NCBI RefSeq assembly: GCF_014638095.1 | Contig: NZ_BMFH01000001.1 | Coordinates: 496,001 to 560,000 of the forward strand | Direction of reading: 5' to 3' | DNA: 64,000 nt | Source of the DNA: Muriicola marianensis | Lineage (GTDB): Bacteria; Bacteroidota; Bacteroidia; Flavobacteriales; Flavobacteriaceae | Part shown: piece by piece, positions 33,011 through 42,521 of the stretch | Layout: the number at the start of each line of letters is the position of its first letter | Numbering within the stretch: position 1 is the first letter of the stretch | The notes under the pieces: generated by a model | Seen by the model: the letters and a program-made list of their open reading frames with translations, nothing else | What the model was told of the DNA's origin: nothing | The model's database searches: none | Program-made: the position numbers and the translations under genes

Positions 33011-33688
33011 TCACCTCCGGCCTTCGACTGCCCTGTATACCCGAAACACATAGGCAAAAATCAGGCTCATACTCAGCAATTCTCCCCCGTCCTCCAGCAC
33101 GCCCATTTTTCCTTTCCAAAAAGGCAGAATAACATGGAACATATCCACCACTACGCCAAAGAATCCCAGTATGAGTACTAAAAACAAGAGTTTTCCGGAG
33201 AATGACTTCCCGGATCCATCAGCATTCTTGTAAGCTATCCCGATGATTGAAAAGAAAAAAAGGGCAGCCATGAGGGAAAGTATTAATTCTCCCATATCTT
33301 CCTTTCTAAGGCCCAATCGGGAGTCCAACTGCAGCAGATCGGCAAGGTGCGCCCCTATATTTTCGTGAATTGACAAAGAATCATCCATCAAGAAATACAG
33401 GAACAGAAATGACCATGCCATAAAGATGAATTGCCTTTTCTTAAGATATAGCCCTCCTAAGATCAAGAGAATACAGAGTTCCTTGCCATATTGATAGAAT
33501 TCAGCATATCCCCCATCCATTTCGACCGACCACATGGGGTTGCCCAGTAGTCCGTAATAATGAAAACAATGAACGGTAATAAAGAACAGATCTAATAGGA
33601 TCAGAGTCCATAATAACTTCGACTTGTCAAAAATCCTGATCTTATAAGATGAAACACCTTCGCTCAAAATATTCTTCTTTGCTGTCAA
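33011..33688 (-). CDS. Multi-pass membrane protein of unknown function
   Basis: This 225-residue protein has about six spans. LMDDSLSIHENIGAHLADL in the middle and VVDMFHVILPFW plus GVLEDGGELLSMSL near the end place Asp, Glu and His at membrane edges. The same order of motifs occurs in the protein at 15340 (TDDLFMLHD ... VEDGFKFMG), so the two are probably remote homologs. The genes at 32254 and 33011 are convergent. Confidence 0.7.
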   Translation of the reverse strand: MTAKKNILSEGVSSYKIRIFDKSKLLWTLILLDLFFITVHCFHYYGLLGNPMWSVEMDGGYAEFYQYGKELCILLILGGLYLKKRQFIFMAWSFLFLYFLMDDSLSIHENIGAHLADLLQLDSRLGLRKEDMGELILSLMAALFFFSIIGIAYKNADGSGKSFSGKLLFLVLILGFFGVVVDMFHVILPFWKGKMGVLEDGGELLSMSLIFAYVFRVYRAVEGRR

Positions 33689-33758
33689 TTGCCAGACGCA
33701 AGGTAAATAATATGCGATTAGGAATGCTCTGATATCGTTTAGGAACTGTTTTTTACGA

Positions 33759-33788
33759 TTTTATAACAGGACAGATGATGTATCTTTG
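33759..33788 (+). promoter_or_regulatory. Promoter for the CpsB-type phosphatase
   Basis: TATCTTTG at 33781-33788 is an exact -7 box, with TTT at 33759-33761 as a weak -33 element (19-bp spacer). The start codon is 17 bp after the box. Confidence 0.5.
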
Positions 33789-33805
33789 ATTTAAATCTTA
33801 ACGGG

Positions 33806-34546
33806 ATGTTCACCTTCTTTCAGAAAAAACGTTTCCTGGTCGACGCGTTGGCCGGATATGTTGACATCCACAACCATATCCTGCCGGGCATAGATGACGG
33901 GGCCAAGACGGTGGAAGACTCACTGGCCCTTATGAAGGAATTTGACTCACTGGGGATCCGTCATTTCATTGCGACACCCCACATTATGGCAGAATATTAC
34001 CCGAATACTCCTGAAACGATTCGAAAGTCTCACGAAGTGCTCAAAGCAGCCCTTGTTGAACAGGGAATGACAGAGGTCTCCCTCCTGGCTGCGGCAGAAC
34101 ATATGATAGACCTTAACTACGAGCTTGCCCTGGAGGGCCGTGAGATCATGCCCATAAAAAATGAGTATCTCCTGGTAGAAATGTCATATTTACAACCTTC
34201 CCTTAATTTCCGGGAGGCCGTGATCAAAAGCATGAGGGCCGGCTATCACTGTATCCTGGCCCATCCTGAACGCTATGCTTACCTCTATCACCAGAAAAAA
34301 AAGTATAATGACTACAAGGCTTTGGGAATACACTTCCAGCTGAATTTATTGTCTCTCGGAGGATATTACGGCAAGCCTGTGGAGAAAATGGCCCGGGAAC
34401 TATTGCACAGAAACATGGTGGATTTTGTGGCTTCTGATGCCCATAAACTCAAACATCTCAAAGCACTAAAAGAGATCAAACTGGATGCCGGCACCTATGA
34501 AAAACTGACCTCAGCTGTCCGGCATACGATCCGCACATTTCTCTAA
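33806..34546 (+). CDS. CpsB/CapC-type PHP tyrosine phosphatase
   Basis: This 246-residue metal-dependent phosphatase has the PHP fold. Metal ligands are visible in DIHNHILPGIDDGAKTVEDS, TPHIMAEYYP, AAEHMIDL, LAHPERYAYL and SDAHKLKH. In Gram-positive capsule systems CpsB removes phosphate from the tyrosine kinase; here it converges on a Wzc-type kinase gene with a 4-bp overlap at the stops, so regulation of that kinase is the likely job. Histidinol-phosphatase annotation is less likely because no his genes are nearby. Confidence 0.92.
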   Translation: MFTFFQKKRFLVDALAGYVDIHNHILPGIDDGAKTVEDSLALMKEFDSLGIRHFIATPHIMAEYYPNTPETIRKSHEVLKAALVEQGMTEVSLLAAAEHMIDLNYELALEGREIMPIKNEYLLVEMSYLQPSLNFREAVIKSMRAGYHCILAHPERYAYLYHQKKKYNDYKALGIHFQLNLLSLGGYYGKPVEKMARELLHRNMVDFVASDAHKLKHLKALKEIKLDAGTYEKLTSAVRHTIRTFL

Positions 34547-36927
34547 TTCGATCTAAACCACTTTTTCTTTTTGGTAGGGCTGTATCCGTATCCGTATACC
34601 CCTCCATAACCAAGGTCGTCTTCGGCTACCCCATTCACGACGAAGGAAAGGTTTTTCAATCTGCCTTCTTCCTTGAGTTTTAATGGGAAATTCAGGACCT
34701 TTTTGTCTGTCTTGCCCGAGCGAGCTACGTAAATAATGTGGTCTGCATACTTGGAAAGTACCAGGGTATCAGATACACCAAGCATAGGCGCTGTGTCTAC
34801 AATAATATAGTCGTACTCCCCGGCTAATTCCTGAAAGAATTCCCCGGTTCGATCTCCCATCAGCAATTCTGTAGGATTGGGCGGGGTCTTTCCTGAAAAT
34901 ACAAAATCCAGGTGGGTCTCATTAATCACATCCGATTTGATGATGTCTTTTACCTTCAACTCGGCACTGTGGAGGAAATCCGTAAGCCCTTTGGGTTTTG
35001 TAGTGGAATCCTGTGTTCTGTACTTCTGGTTCTCCGAGAGGAAGACACGAATTTTGGGATTGCGTATATCGGCACCGACGAGCAATACCTTGTGTTTAGC
35101 CTTGGCCAGCAGGTAGGCCAGGTTAGTAGACAAAAAGGTTTTGCCCTCATTGGCGATACTGGAGGTGATCATGACCACCTTGCCTTTGTCGCTTTTCTTT
35201 CCTCCCGAACTCAGCACGTAATAGAGGTTGGTCCTCAGGATACGCATGGCCTCGGCCAGGACGGAACGATCATCTTCTACCACCAACTTGGATTCTTTTT
35301 TAGATAATTTCGGTAACTCTCCAATGATGGTAGCCCCGGTAATGATGCGCTCCAGATCGAGTTTGTTGTGGATCTTGGTATCCAGGAGTTCTTTCACATA
35401 GATCACGGAGAACGGAATAAACAAGCCCGCCAGCAAAGCCCCCAGATACAGGGTTATCGGGTCTGCACCTTCCGGATAGTTTTTTAAGGCAAAGGCACGG
35501 TCGATGATCTTCAAATTGGGCTCTGCCTGTTTAAAAGCAATCTGGGCTTCCTCCCTCTTTTGCATGAGGTAGAGATAAAGTGCTTCTTTAGTCTCTTGTT
35601 TTCGGTTGATATCCCTCAGGGCCCGGGTGTTGCCGGGGGTAGAATACAGGCGGGAATTGATCTCAGAAAGGCGCTGACTAATGCTGTTGGTCTGCAGGTT
35701 CAGGTTGTCGGTCATGCTCGAAAGGCTGGCAGTCATACTGCGTTTCAGCGCTTCGAGTTGCTGATCCACATCCCGTACAACGGGGTTGTCCTGATTAGAA
35801 CTTTCCAGTAAGCGCTTGCGTCGGGAGACTAACGCATTATACTCCGCAGTGGTCGTATTTATGGCTTCATTTTCTATGCCGATATTCGATGGCATAACCT
35901 CATAACCACTACTGTTTTGCAGCCTGTTCTTCATGGAATTCGCAATGCTTAGTTGGATCTGAGCATCCCTGAGTTGTGCCTCTATGGCCGAGCTTTCGCT
36001 TAAGTTGATCCCACTTTGAGATTCGATATCTGTAAGTCTGCGGGATTGTTTAAAATCCTCTTCCGTCTCGTCCACTGAAGCCAGTTCCGTGTATATCCCA
36101 TCAATTCGTTCATTGATAAAGGAGGAGGTCTCATTGGCGATCAATTGTCTCTCTTCGATAAAATTGTCAATATAGACATCCACGAGTGTATTAATGACAT
36201 CCTTTGCCTTTTGCAAAACGGGATCTTTTAGTTTGATTCTGACCACATTCGACCCCTGTTCGTCCGGATATAAATCGATTTTCTCGTAGTATTTCTGTGC
36301 GCGATTTACCAGTGAGCTGTTCTCAACCCGATAGGTTCTACCGGCATAGTTTGAAAGGTCTGGCAGATTCGTTGTAATCACCGTCTGCCCTATGGGCGTT
36401 TCAAAGCGTTCACCAAACTGAATGGGTTTGAAAGAGCCATCAGGGGAAGTGCCATATCCAAAAGAAAGATTATCACTGATCCGGAGGTAGAACTTACCGC
36501 TCGTTGTGTTTACCAGGGAATCGGGTTCCGCAAAATTGACGGTAAAGGGTCGGGGCCGGTAGATCTCCGTGTCCCGTATATTCCCTAAAAGGAACACCTC
36601 AAGATTCAGATCCAGGCGATCTGCTACCTCGATGAGATTCGACCTGGATTTAAGGATAAAGATCTCTTCCTCCACCTCCGTCGCATTCTCACCGGAGAAT
36701 ACTTCCAGATCCTGGAAGACATTTAACTCAGACCTTCCCGGAGATTCAATGACTTTTACGCTGGCTTCTGCCTCGAATTCCGGGATTTCATATCGTTTAA
36801 AGACATATGCTGCGGCGAGGAAGACCACTGTACTGAGAACAAACCATTTCCAGTTCTTGACATATCCCTTAAGGATAGACTTTAAATCAAAAGGTTCACT
36901 AGAGACCTTATTTTCATCAAAATTCAT
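34543..36927 (-). CDS. wzc: Wzc-type chain-length regulator and tyrosine autokinase
   Basis: This inner-membrane protein has 794 residues. Span 1 is near residues 30-46 (FVLSTVVFLAAAYVF), followed by a large periplasmic Wzz/GNVR part with coiled-coil segments. Span 2 is ITLYLGALLAGLFIPFSVIY near residue 490. The cytoplasmic BY-kinase domain has Walker A SSIANEGKTFLSTNLAYLL, Walker A' LLVGADIRNPKI and Walker B YDYIIVDTAPML. A C-terminal tyrosine cluster (YGGVYGYGY) gives autophosphorylation sites. It lies 32 bp downstream of the Wza gene. It should control polymer length and export together with Wza and be dephosphorylated by the PHP phosphatase next door. Confidence 0.96.
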   Translation of the reverse strand: MNFDENKVSSEPFDLKSILKGYVKNWKWFVLSTVVFLAAAYVFKRYEIPEFEAEASVKVIESPGRSELNVFQDLEVFSGENATEVEEEIFILKSRSNLIEVADRLDLNLEVFLLGNIRDTEIYRPRPFTVNFAEPDSLVNTTSGKFYLRISDNLSFGYGTSPDGSFKPIQFGERFETPIGQTVITTNLPDLSNYAGRTYRVENSSLVNRAQKYYEKIDLYPDEQGSNVVRIKLKDPVLQKAKDVINTLVDVYIDNFIEERQLIANETSSFINERIDGIYTELASVDETEEDFKQSRRLTDIESQSGINLSESSAIEAQLRDAQIQLSIANSMKNRLQNSSGYEVMPSNIGIENEAINTTTAEYNALVSRRKRLLESSNQDNPVVRDVDQQLEALKRSMTASLSSMTDNLNLQTNSISQRLSEINSRLYSTPGNTRALRDINRKQETKEALYLYLMQKREEAQIAFKQAEPNLKIIDRAFALKNYPEGADPITLYLGALLAGLFIPFSVIYVKELLDTKIHNKLDLERIITGATIIGELPKLSKKESKLVVEDDRSVLAEAMRILRTNLYYVLSSGGKKSDKGKVVMITSSIANEGKTFLSTNLAYLLAKAKHKVLLVGADIRNPKIRVFLSENQKYRTQDSTTKPKGLTDFLHSAELKVKDIIKSDVINETHLDFVFSGKTPPNPTELLMGDRTGEFFQELAGEYDYIIVDTAPMLGVSDTLVLSKYADHIIYVARSGKTDKKVLNFPLKLKEEGRLKNLSFVVNGVAEDDLGYGGVYGYGYSPTKKKKWFRSN

Positions 36928-36959
36928 AGGCTTGATTCGTGTAGATCCAGGGGTCTGGT

Positions 36960-37754
36960 TTATCTTCTTGTTTCAATGATCAAATAGCTGGTGATTGCCA
37001 GGGAGATCAGGGAAAAATACAGGCTCACCCTCCTGTCTGTTACGGATTCCACAATAGCCGATTTGTTCGGTTCCACATAGACCACATCATTCTGGTTCAG
37101 ATAAAAAACCGGAGATTCCATGGCTTTTTTACTGGTCAGATCGATCCGATTATAGACTTTGGCCCCGTTAAAATCACTGATCACCAGAATATTGTCTCGT
37201 CTTCCCTTCAACGCCAAATCGCCGGCAAGACCCAGGGCTTCTAAAATGGACACCTGTTCCCCTACCACGGGATAAGTTCCGGGCCGGTTGACAGCCCCCA
37301 GGACGGTTACTGTAAAATTACGGAGGCGGATATTGATGATGGGGTCTTTGAGGTAACTGGATAGTCTTCTCTGTAGTAGAGAGCGTAGTTCATCCGGAGT
37401 CAGCCCCACCACTTTGATCTTGCCCAGAACGGGAAAATCGATCTCACCCCGTTCATCCACCAGGTAGCTTACCTGGCTGGGTTCTGTCTCGCTTCCACTC
37501 TCTCCAATCCTGCGGTACAGGTTAAAAGGAACGCTGGCCTCAGGATTCAGAGTGGAAACAATGATGCTGATCTCATCATCGATCTTAAATTTGGTCTGGG
37601 AATTGTTCTGGCTGACCAGGGTCTCAAAATTGGTGGCATCCTGGAAATAGACTACATCTTTTTTTGAACCACAGGAAAAAAAAGTCAGGATCAGAATGGG
37701 CAATACTGCGTAAACCAGGGTACTTTTTAACCTTCTTTGAAAACTATAGAACAT
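36960..37754 (-). CDS. wza: Wza-type polysaccharide export lipoprotein
   Basis: This is a 264-residue outer-membrane export protein. The lipoprotein signal ends PILILTFFSC with no acidic surface-export signal after the Cys. The Poly_export domain covers IDDEISIIVSTLNPEAS to VDERGEIDFPVLGKIKVVGL. A SLBB domain starts near VTVLGAVNRPGTYPV. A final hydrophobic segment (LYFSLISLAITSYLIIETRR) anchors or closes the channel, as in other Bacteroidota Wza proteins. It sits 14 bp from the dehydratase gene and 32 bp from wzc. Confidence 0.95.
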   Translation of the reverse strand: MFYSFQRRLKSTLVYAVLPILILTFFSCGSKKDVVYFQDATNFETLVSQNNSQTKFKIDDEISIIVSTLNPEASVPFNLYRRIGESGSETEPSQVSYLVDERGEIDFPVLGKIKVVGLTPDELRSLLQRRLSSYLKDPIINIRLRNFTVTVLGAVNRPGTYPVVGEQVSILEALGLAGDLALKGRRDNILVISDFNGAKVYNRIDLTSKKAMESPVFYLNQNDVVYVEPNKSAIVESVTDRRVSLYFSLISLAITSYLIIETRR

Positions 37755-37768
37755 AAGCCATCGTAATT

Positions 37769-39694
37769 TTAGTGGTTCTTGATCATTTCTTCCGGTTCAG
37801 CTGCTTCCTTTGCCTTGTCAAATTTACTCAACTCGGAATTATTGGAGATGTATTCCGGAACAATTTCTTTCATCAGTACCACCGTATTGCCATTAAAGAA
37901 CATATTGGTGACACAGAGTTCGTCGATTCGTGTTCGCATTTGCTGGTAGTCCACATCCCGGGTCTTGGAGATCATGATTTTTTTATGGTGGGTAGGCAGG
38001 GTGTTCTCTCCATTGGCCAGTAATTCTTCGTATAGTTTTTCTCCGGGTCTCAGGCCGGTTACCTTGATGTCGATATCTTCCGGATACCTCAATCCTGAGA
38101 GTTTGATCATGTTCTTGGCCAAGTCGAAGATCTTTACGGATTCTCCCATGTCAAAAATAAAGATCTCCCCTCCTTCTCCCATCACAGCCGCTTCCAGTAC
38201 CAGCTGAGATGCTTCCGGGATGGTCATAAAGTAACGGGTTACCTCTTCATGAGTCACCGTCAGGGGTCCTCCCTTTTCAATCTGCTTCCGGAACAAAGGG
38301 ATCACAGATCCATTGGAACCCAGGACGTTGCCAAAACGGGTCGTGATGAATTTGGTCACCCCGTCCTGTTGCTTGCAAGCGGCGTAGATCTCAGCAATTC
38401 TTTTAGTGGCTCCCATCACGTTTGTAGGATTCACGGCCTTGTCTGTTGAGACCAGTACAAACTTGCCTACCCGGTGCTGCACGGCCAGATCAGCCATGGC
38501 CTTGGTTCCGGCCACATTGATCTTGATCGCCTCATAGGCATTGTATTCCATCAGGGGTACGTGCTTGTAGGCGGCAGCGTGGAACAAGATATCCGGTTTG
38601 TGCTCCTGAAAGAGGGCATTCATTCGGTTTTTATCCCGTATGTCTCCCACGATGGGAATAAAATTATGCCGGCCATCCTGTTTGAGTTCCTGCTGCAGGT
38701 CGTATAAGGCTGATTCTGCCTGGTCTATAATCACCAGGGACTTATAACGATAGGAGGCGATCTGGCGGACCAGTTCACTGCCGATGGAACCGGCTCCTCC
38801 CGTAACCACAATCGTCTTACCCTGCAATTCATTGCCGATATGAGGATTTCGGATATTGATGGGAGTCCGCTCCAATAAGTCCTCGATCTGAACCTTTTTG
38901 ATCTGGTTGATGTTCAGTTCTCCGTTGATCCAGTCCTGGATGGGGGGGACAATCTTTACCTGCACCGGCAAATCCACCAACTCCTCTACCAACCCCCTTA
39001 ATTTTTTGGAACTGATATTTTGAATGGAAAAGATGATCTCGCTCACGCCCCTTTGCAGGATAAAGGCTTCGGTGAGGATTTCTTTAGGGAATACGCGTAC
39101 TCCATTGATCTGCTTGCCGATCTTCCTTTTCGAATGATCGATATACCCCGAAACACGTATATTCTCCCTGGACTGACCTGTAAGGGCATTATAGGTCAGA
39201 ATACCGGATTCCCCGGCCCCGTATATGATCACATTTTTGGTTGCCGTATTCCGATTAGACAGGCTGTAATACATGCTTTTGAAAACATAACGGGAAGCTA
39301 CCAGGACCAGAAATGCAATAAGGCTGTGTATAATTATGATTGACAGGGGAATGGTAAACCCATCGATCATTGTCAATTCCTTATTAACGATCAAAAAGGT
39401 GATGGTAATGATACTTGCCAGGCAAATGGCGTTAAAGAGGTTGTACACATCCTTTACGCCTGTATGCCGGACCACCCCTTTATAAGAACCCGTAATAAGA
39501 AAGGCGATCGTTGAGATGATCATGACCATAGGGAGCTGAAGCACCAGCCATTCTACCTCAAAATCAAAACTCAGGTTAAAGCGAATAAAATAGGAAAGGG
39601 TAAATGCGAAAGCAACGATCAGCACGTCGATGGCCAGGACCAGCCATTTGGAAGCGTATTTGATCATTTGCAGGGCGAGGTATCTTCGTATCAT
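37769..39694 (-). CDS. PglF/WbpM-type UDP-N-acetylglucosamine 4,6-dehydratase
   Basis: This is a membrane-anchored large-form nucleotide-sugar 4,6-dehydratase of 641 residues from the ATG that overlaps the upstream stop (ATGA). A longer frame of 25 extra codons lies inside the aminotransferase gene and is unlikely. Four N-terminal spans precede a CoA-binding-like Rossmann domain. The catalytic SDR domain has VVTGGAGSIGSELVRQIAS, ILFHAAAYKHVPLMEYNAYE and STDKAVNPTNVMGATKR. It probably makes UDP-4-keto-6-deoxy-GlcNAc, the substrate of the aminotransferase just upstream. With the acetyltransferase at 58330 this matches the bacillosamine route. Confidence 0.93.
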   Translation of the reverse strand: MIRRYLALQMIKYASKWLVLAIDVLIVAFAFTLSYFIRFNLSFDFEVEWLVLQLPMVMIISTIAFLITGSYKGVVRHTGVKDVYNLFNAICLASIITITFLIVNKELTMIDGFTIPLSIIIIHSLIAFLVLVASRYVFKSMYYSLSNRNTATKNVIIYGAGESGILTYNALTGQSRENIRVSGYIDHSKRKIGKQINGVRVFPKEILTEAFILQRGVSEIIFSIQNISSKKLRGLVEELVDLPVQVKIVPPIQDWINGELNINQIKKVQIEDLLERTPINIRNPHIGNELQGKTIVVTGGAGSIGSELVRQIASYRYKSLVIIDQAESALYDLQQELKQDGRHNFIPIVGDIRDKNRMNALFQEHKPDILFHAAAYKHVPLMEYNAYEAIKINVAGTKAMADLAVQHRVGKFVLVSTDKAVNPTNVMGATKRIAEIYAACKQQDGVTKFITTRFGNVLGSNGSVIPLFRKQIEKGGPLTVTHEEVTRYFMTIPEASQLVLEAAVMGEGGEIFIFDMGESVKIFDLAKNMIKLSGLRYPEDIDIKVTGLRPGEKLYEELLANGENTLPTHHKKIMISKTRDVDYQQMRTRIDELCVTNMFFNGNTVVLMKEIVPEYISNNSELSKFDKAKEAAEPEEMIKNH

Positions 39695-40818
39695 ACTAAG
39701 GCCTTTTTGACGTGATATGCCACCAGTTCCAGGTCTTCTTCCCTCAGGTTGGAACCGCTGGGAAGGCACAGACCGGTGTCAAAGAGTTTTTCAGAAGTGC
39801 CGTCGGAAAAATGAAGGGCATCCTGAAAAACGGGTTGCAAGTGCATGGGTTTCCAAAGGGGCCTGGATTCTATGTCTTGCTCCGCCAGAGCTAATCGAAT
39901 CTGCTCTCGTACCTGATACGAGGGAGTTAATATACAACTTAACCACCGATTGGCATAAAAATCCGGGTGTTCTTTTTGGAATGTAATATCAGTAATATCC
40001 TGGAAGGCGTCCTTATAATACGCGTAATTTGAGCGTCTGGCGGCCACCCGCTCGTCCAATACTTCCATCTGTCCCCGACCGATCCCGGCCAGGACATTGC
40101 TCATGCGGTAATTGTGCCCTATTTCACTGTGCTGGTAATGAGGGGCTTCATCCCGGGCCTGAGTGGCCAGAAACACCGCCTTTTCCTTCTGCTTTTGATC
40201 CCTGGTCAGGAGGGCCCCACCTCCCGAGGTGGTGATAATTTTGTTTCCATTAAAGGAAAGGATGCTGAGATCGCCTAAACTACCGCATTTTTGACCCTTA
40301 TAGGTACTGCCCAGGGCTTCGGCGCTGTCTTCCAGGACCGGAATATCGTATTTCTCTGACAGGGCCCGGATCTCATCTGCCTTGTAAGGCATACCGTAAA
40401 GGTGAACGGCAATGATGGCCTTGGGCTTTTTCCCTTTAGCCAGTCTGTCTTTTATGGCCTTTTCCAGTAATTCCGGAGAGATGTTCCAGGTATCCGTCTC
40501 ACTGTCAATAAATACAGGGGTCGCCCCCAGATATACTATGGGATTGGCGGAGGCAGAAAAGGTAAAGCTCTGGCAGAGCACCTCATCCCCCCTGCTCACT
40601 CCAAGAATTTTTAACCCGAGATGGATGGCGGCCGTACCACTGCTGAGTGCTGCGGCGAACATATCTCCCCCAACATAGTTTTCAAGAGAGTGTTCAAAGG
40701 CGGAAACATTGGGACCCAAAGGGGCGATCCAGTTAGAATCAAATGCTTCCTGTACGTACTGCTGTTCGGTTCCACCCATATGAGGGGAAGAAAGCCAGAT
40801 TTTGGTTTTAGCTATCAA
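39691..40818 (-). CDS. DegT/DnrJ/EryC1-family sugar aminotransferase (PglE-like)
   Basis: This 375-residue PLP enzyme aminates a 4-keto sugar nucleotide. The N-terminus IWLSSPHMGGTEQQYVQEAF and WIAPLGPNVSAFE are typical. The PLP site shows ALSSGTAAIHLGLKILG and VLEDSAEALGSTYKGQKCG, and the Schiff-base lysine lies in LSFNGNKIITTSGGG. As first gene of the minus-strand export operon and directly coupled to a PglF-like dehydratase, it most likely forms UDP-4-amino-4,6-dideoxy-GlcNAc. PseC- or perosamine-type activity is the main alternative. Confidence 0.93.
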   Translation of the reverse strand: MIAKTKIWLSSPHMGGTEQQYVQEAFDSNWIAPLGPNVSAFEHSLENYVGGDMFAAALSSGTAAIHLGLKILGVSRGDEVLCQSFTFSASANPIVYLGATPVFIDSETDTWNISPELLEKAIKDRLAKGKKPKAIIAVHLYGMPYKADEIRALSEKYDIPVLEDSAEALGSTYKGQKCGSLGDLSILSFNGNKIITTSGGGALLTRDQKQKEKAVFLATQARDEAPHYQHSEIGHNYRMSNVLAGIGRGQMEVLDERVAARRSNYAYYKDAFQDITDITFQKEHPDFYANRWLSCILTPSYQVREQIRLALAEQDIESRPLWKPMHLQPVFQDALHFSDGTSEKLFDTGLCLPSGSNLREEDLELVAYHVKKALV

Positions 40819-41126
40819 GCGTTTAAGTTTTGCGGTAATTCAGGATGATAAAAGTACAAGCAATCCGTCAATTCTGTAAGAAGCTACTGTTATATTTCGA
40901 TTAATAAGGTAGTTTATCGGATAATCGGCACTTGCAACATTCTATGCTCAAGGTGACGTTATAATACATCTATTTATTTGACCGTACATCCAGTCTATTT
41001 ACTACGAGTGTGCCATTGCAAAAAAAATGTCATCTTTGTATACTCATTATCAGACCAGGGAATTCTCGTTAATTAGCATTGCAAATTGATCTGTCATTAC
41101 CCCTTTGTCTGAATTAGTAATTAGCT
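40819..41126. other. Divergent intergenic region between export and biosynthesis operons
   Basis: This interval of 308 bp separates the minus-strand aminotransferase/wzc operon from the plus-strand ugd operon and must carry promoters for both. Only imperfect -7 boxes were found on the plus strand (CATCTTTG at 41031-41038 and TTTATTTG at 40973-40980, each one mismatch). No convincing coding sequence or JUMPstart-like element was seen. Confidence 0.5.
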
Positions 41127-42521
41127 GTGAGCGAAATCAAAAACATTTGCTGTATTGGGGCCGGATACGTCGGCGGGCCTACCATGGCCGTCATAGCAGC
41201 CCAGTGCCCCCACCTGAAGGTGACCGTAGTGGATATCAACGCAGAGCGAATAGACCGGTGGAATGCGGAAGACCTGGACGAATTGCCCATATACGAACCC
41301 GGACTCAAGGAAGTGGTCGGGAAAGCCAGGGGTAAAAACCTCTTCTTTTCCACAGAGGTAGACCGGGCCATTGATGAGGCAGAAATGATCTTTATTTCGG
41401 TGAATACCCCTACCAAGACCTATGGGAAGGGAAAGGGACAGGCGGCAGACCTTAAATTCATTGAGCTGTGTGCCCGGGACATTGCGCGGGTGGCCAGGGA
41501 AGACAAGATCGTGGTGGAAAAATCTACCCTCCCCGTCAGGACAGCCAGTGCGCTTAAGGAGATATTGCAAAACACCGGCAAGGGAGTACATTTTGAGGTG
41601 CTTTCCAACCCTGAGTTCCTGGCCGAAGGCACGGCTATCAATGACCTTCTGCATGCAGACCGTGTCCTAATCGGAGGGGACGATACCGCTTCCGGAAAAA
41701 AAGCCAAGGATCAATTAAGTGCTATCTATGAAAACTGGATCCCGAAGGAGCGTATTTTGCAGACTAATGTTTGGTCTTCAGAGTTGTCCAAACTCGTGGC
41801 CAATGCCTTTTTGGCACAGCGGGTATCCTCTATAAATTCCATATCGGCTTTATGTGAGAAAACGGATGCTAATATAGGGGAGGTAGCACGGGCGATAGGT
41901 TATGACAGCCGGATCGGCCCTAAATTTCTCCAGGCTTCCGTAGGGTTTGGGGGTTCCTGCTTCCAGAAAGACATTTTGAACCTGGTGTATATCGCCCGGA
42001 GTTTTGGTTTGGAAGAAGTAGCCGACTACTGGGAACAAGTGATCCTGATCAACAATTATCAGAGAAATCGTTTTGTGGATAAGATGATCACCTCTATGTA
42101 CAATACGGTAGCAGGAAAAAAGATCCTCTTACTGGGATGGGCTTTTAAAAAAGACACCAATGATACCCGGGAGTCTGCCGCCATATATGTGGCAGATGCC
42201 CTGATAGAAGAAAGAGCCTCTTTGGTCATTTACGATCCCAAGGTTTCCGAAAAGCGGATCCTGCAGGACCTGGATGCCCTGGGCACCCGTTCTCCGGAGG
42301 AAAACCGCAAGGCCCTCACTGTCATTCAGGATCCTGTCCTCGCCAGTGAACAAAGTCATGCCATCGCTATCCTGACGGAATGGGATGAGTTTAAGACTCT
42401 GGACTGGGAGTCTGTGTATAAAAAAATGTTGAAACCGGCCTTTGTATTTGACGGTCGCAGGATTCTGGATACTGAGCAGATGGAGGCCATAGGTTTCTCC
42501 TGCTACACCATCGGGCAATAA
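41127..42521 (+). CDS. ugd: UDP-glucose 6-dehydrogenase
   Basis: This NAD+-dependent enzyme oxidises UDP-glucose to UDP-glucuronate. It has 464 residues from a GTG start. [19 protein letters not shown] is the NAD-binding site, [11 protein letters not shown] and [14 protein letters not shown] the central motifs, and [14 protein letters not shown] carries the catalytic cysteine. Residues 328-345 ([18 protein letters not shown]) begin the UDP-binding domain. Length and the GGSCFQKD form match the animal/plant-like class of UGDs. Its stop overlaps the next start (TAATG), coupling it to the UDP-glucuronate epimerase. Confidence 0.95.
   Translation: MSEIKNICCIGAGYVGGPTMAVIAAQCPHLKVTVVDINAERIDRWNAEDLDELPIYEPGLKEVVGKARGKNLFFSTEVDRAIDEAEMIFISVNTPTKTYGKGKGQAADLKFIELCARDIARVAREDKIVVEKSTLPVRTASALKEILQNTGKGVHFEVLSNPEFLAEGTAINDLLHADRVLIGGDDTASGKKAKDQLSAIYENWIPKERILQTNVWSSELSKLVANAFLAQRVSSINSISALCEKTDANIGEVARAIGYDSRIGPKFLQASVGFGGSCFQKDILNLVYIARSFGLEEVADYWEQVILINNYQRNRFVDKMITSMYNTVAGKKILLLGWAFKKDTNDTRESAAIYVADALIEERASLVIYDPKVSEKRILQDLDALGTRSPEENRKALTVIQDPVLASEQSHAIAILTEWDEFKTLDWESVYKKMLKPAFVFDGRRILDTEQMEAIGFSCYTIGQ

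Noticed and set aside
39695-39769. N-terminal extension of the PglF-like dehydratase
   Set aside because: These codons lie inside the aminotransferase gene and read as an arginine/glycine-rich out-of-frame product; the ATGA overlap gives a normal membrane-protein start.
41031-41038. CATCTTTG as the ugd promoter
   Set aside because: One mismatch to the -7 consensus, and the only nearby TTG is 12 bp upstream instead of about 20; left as unproven.
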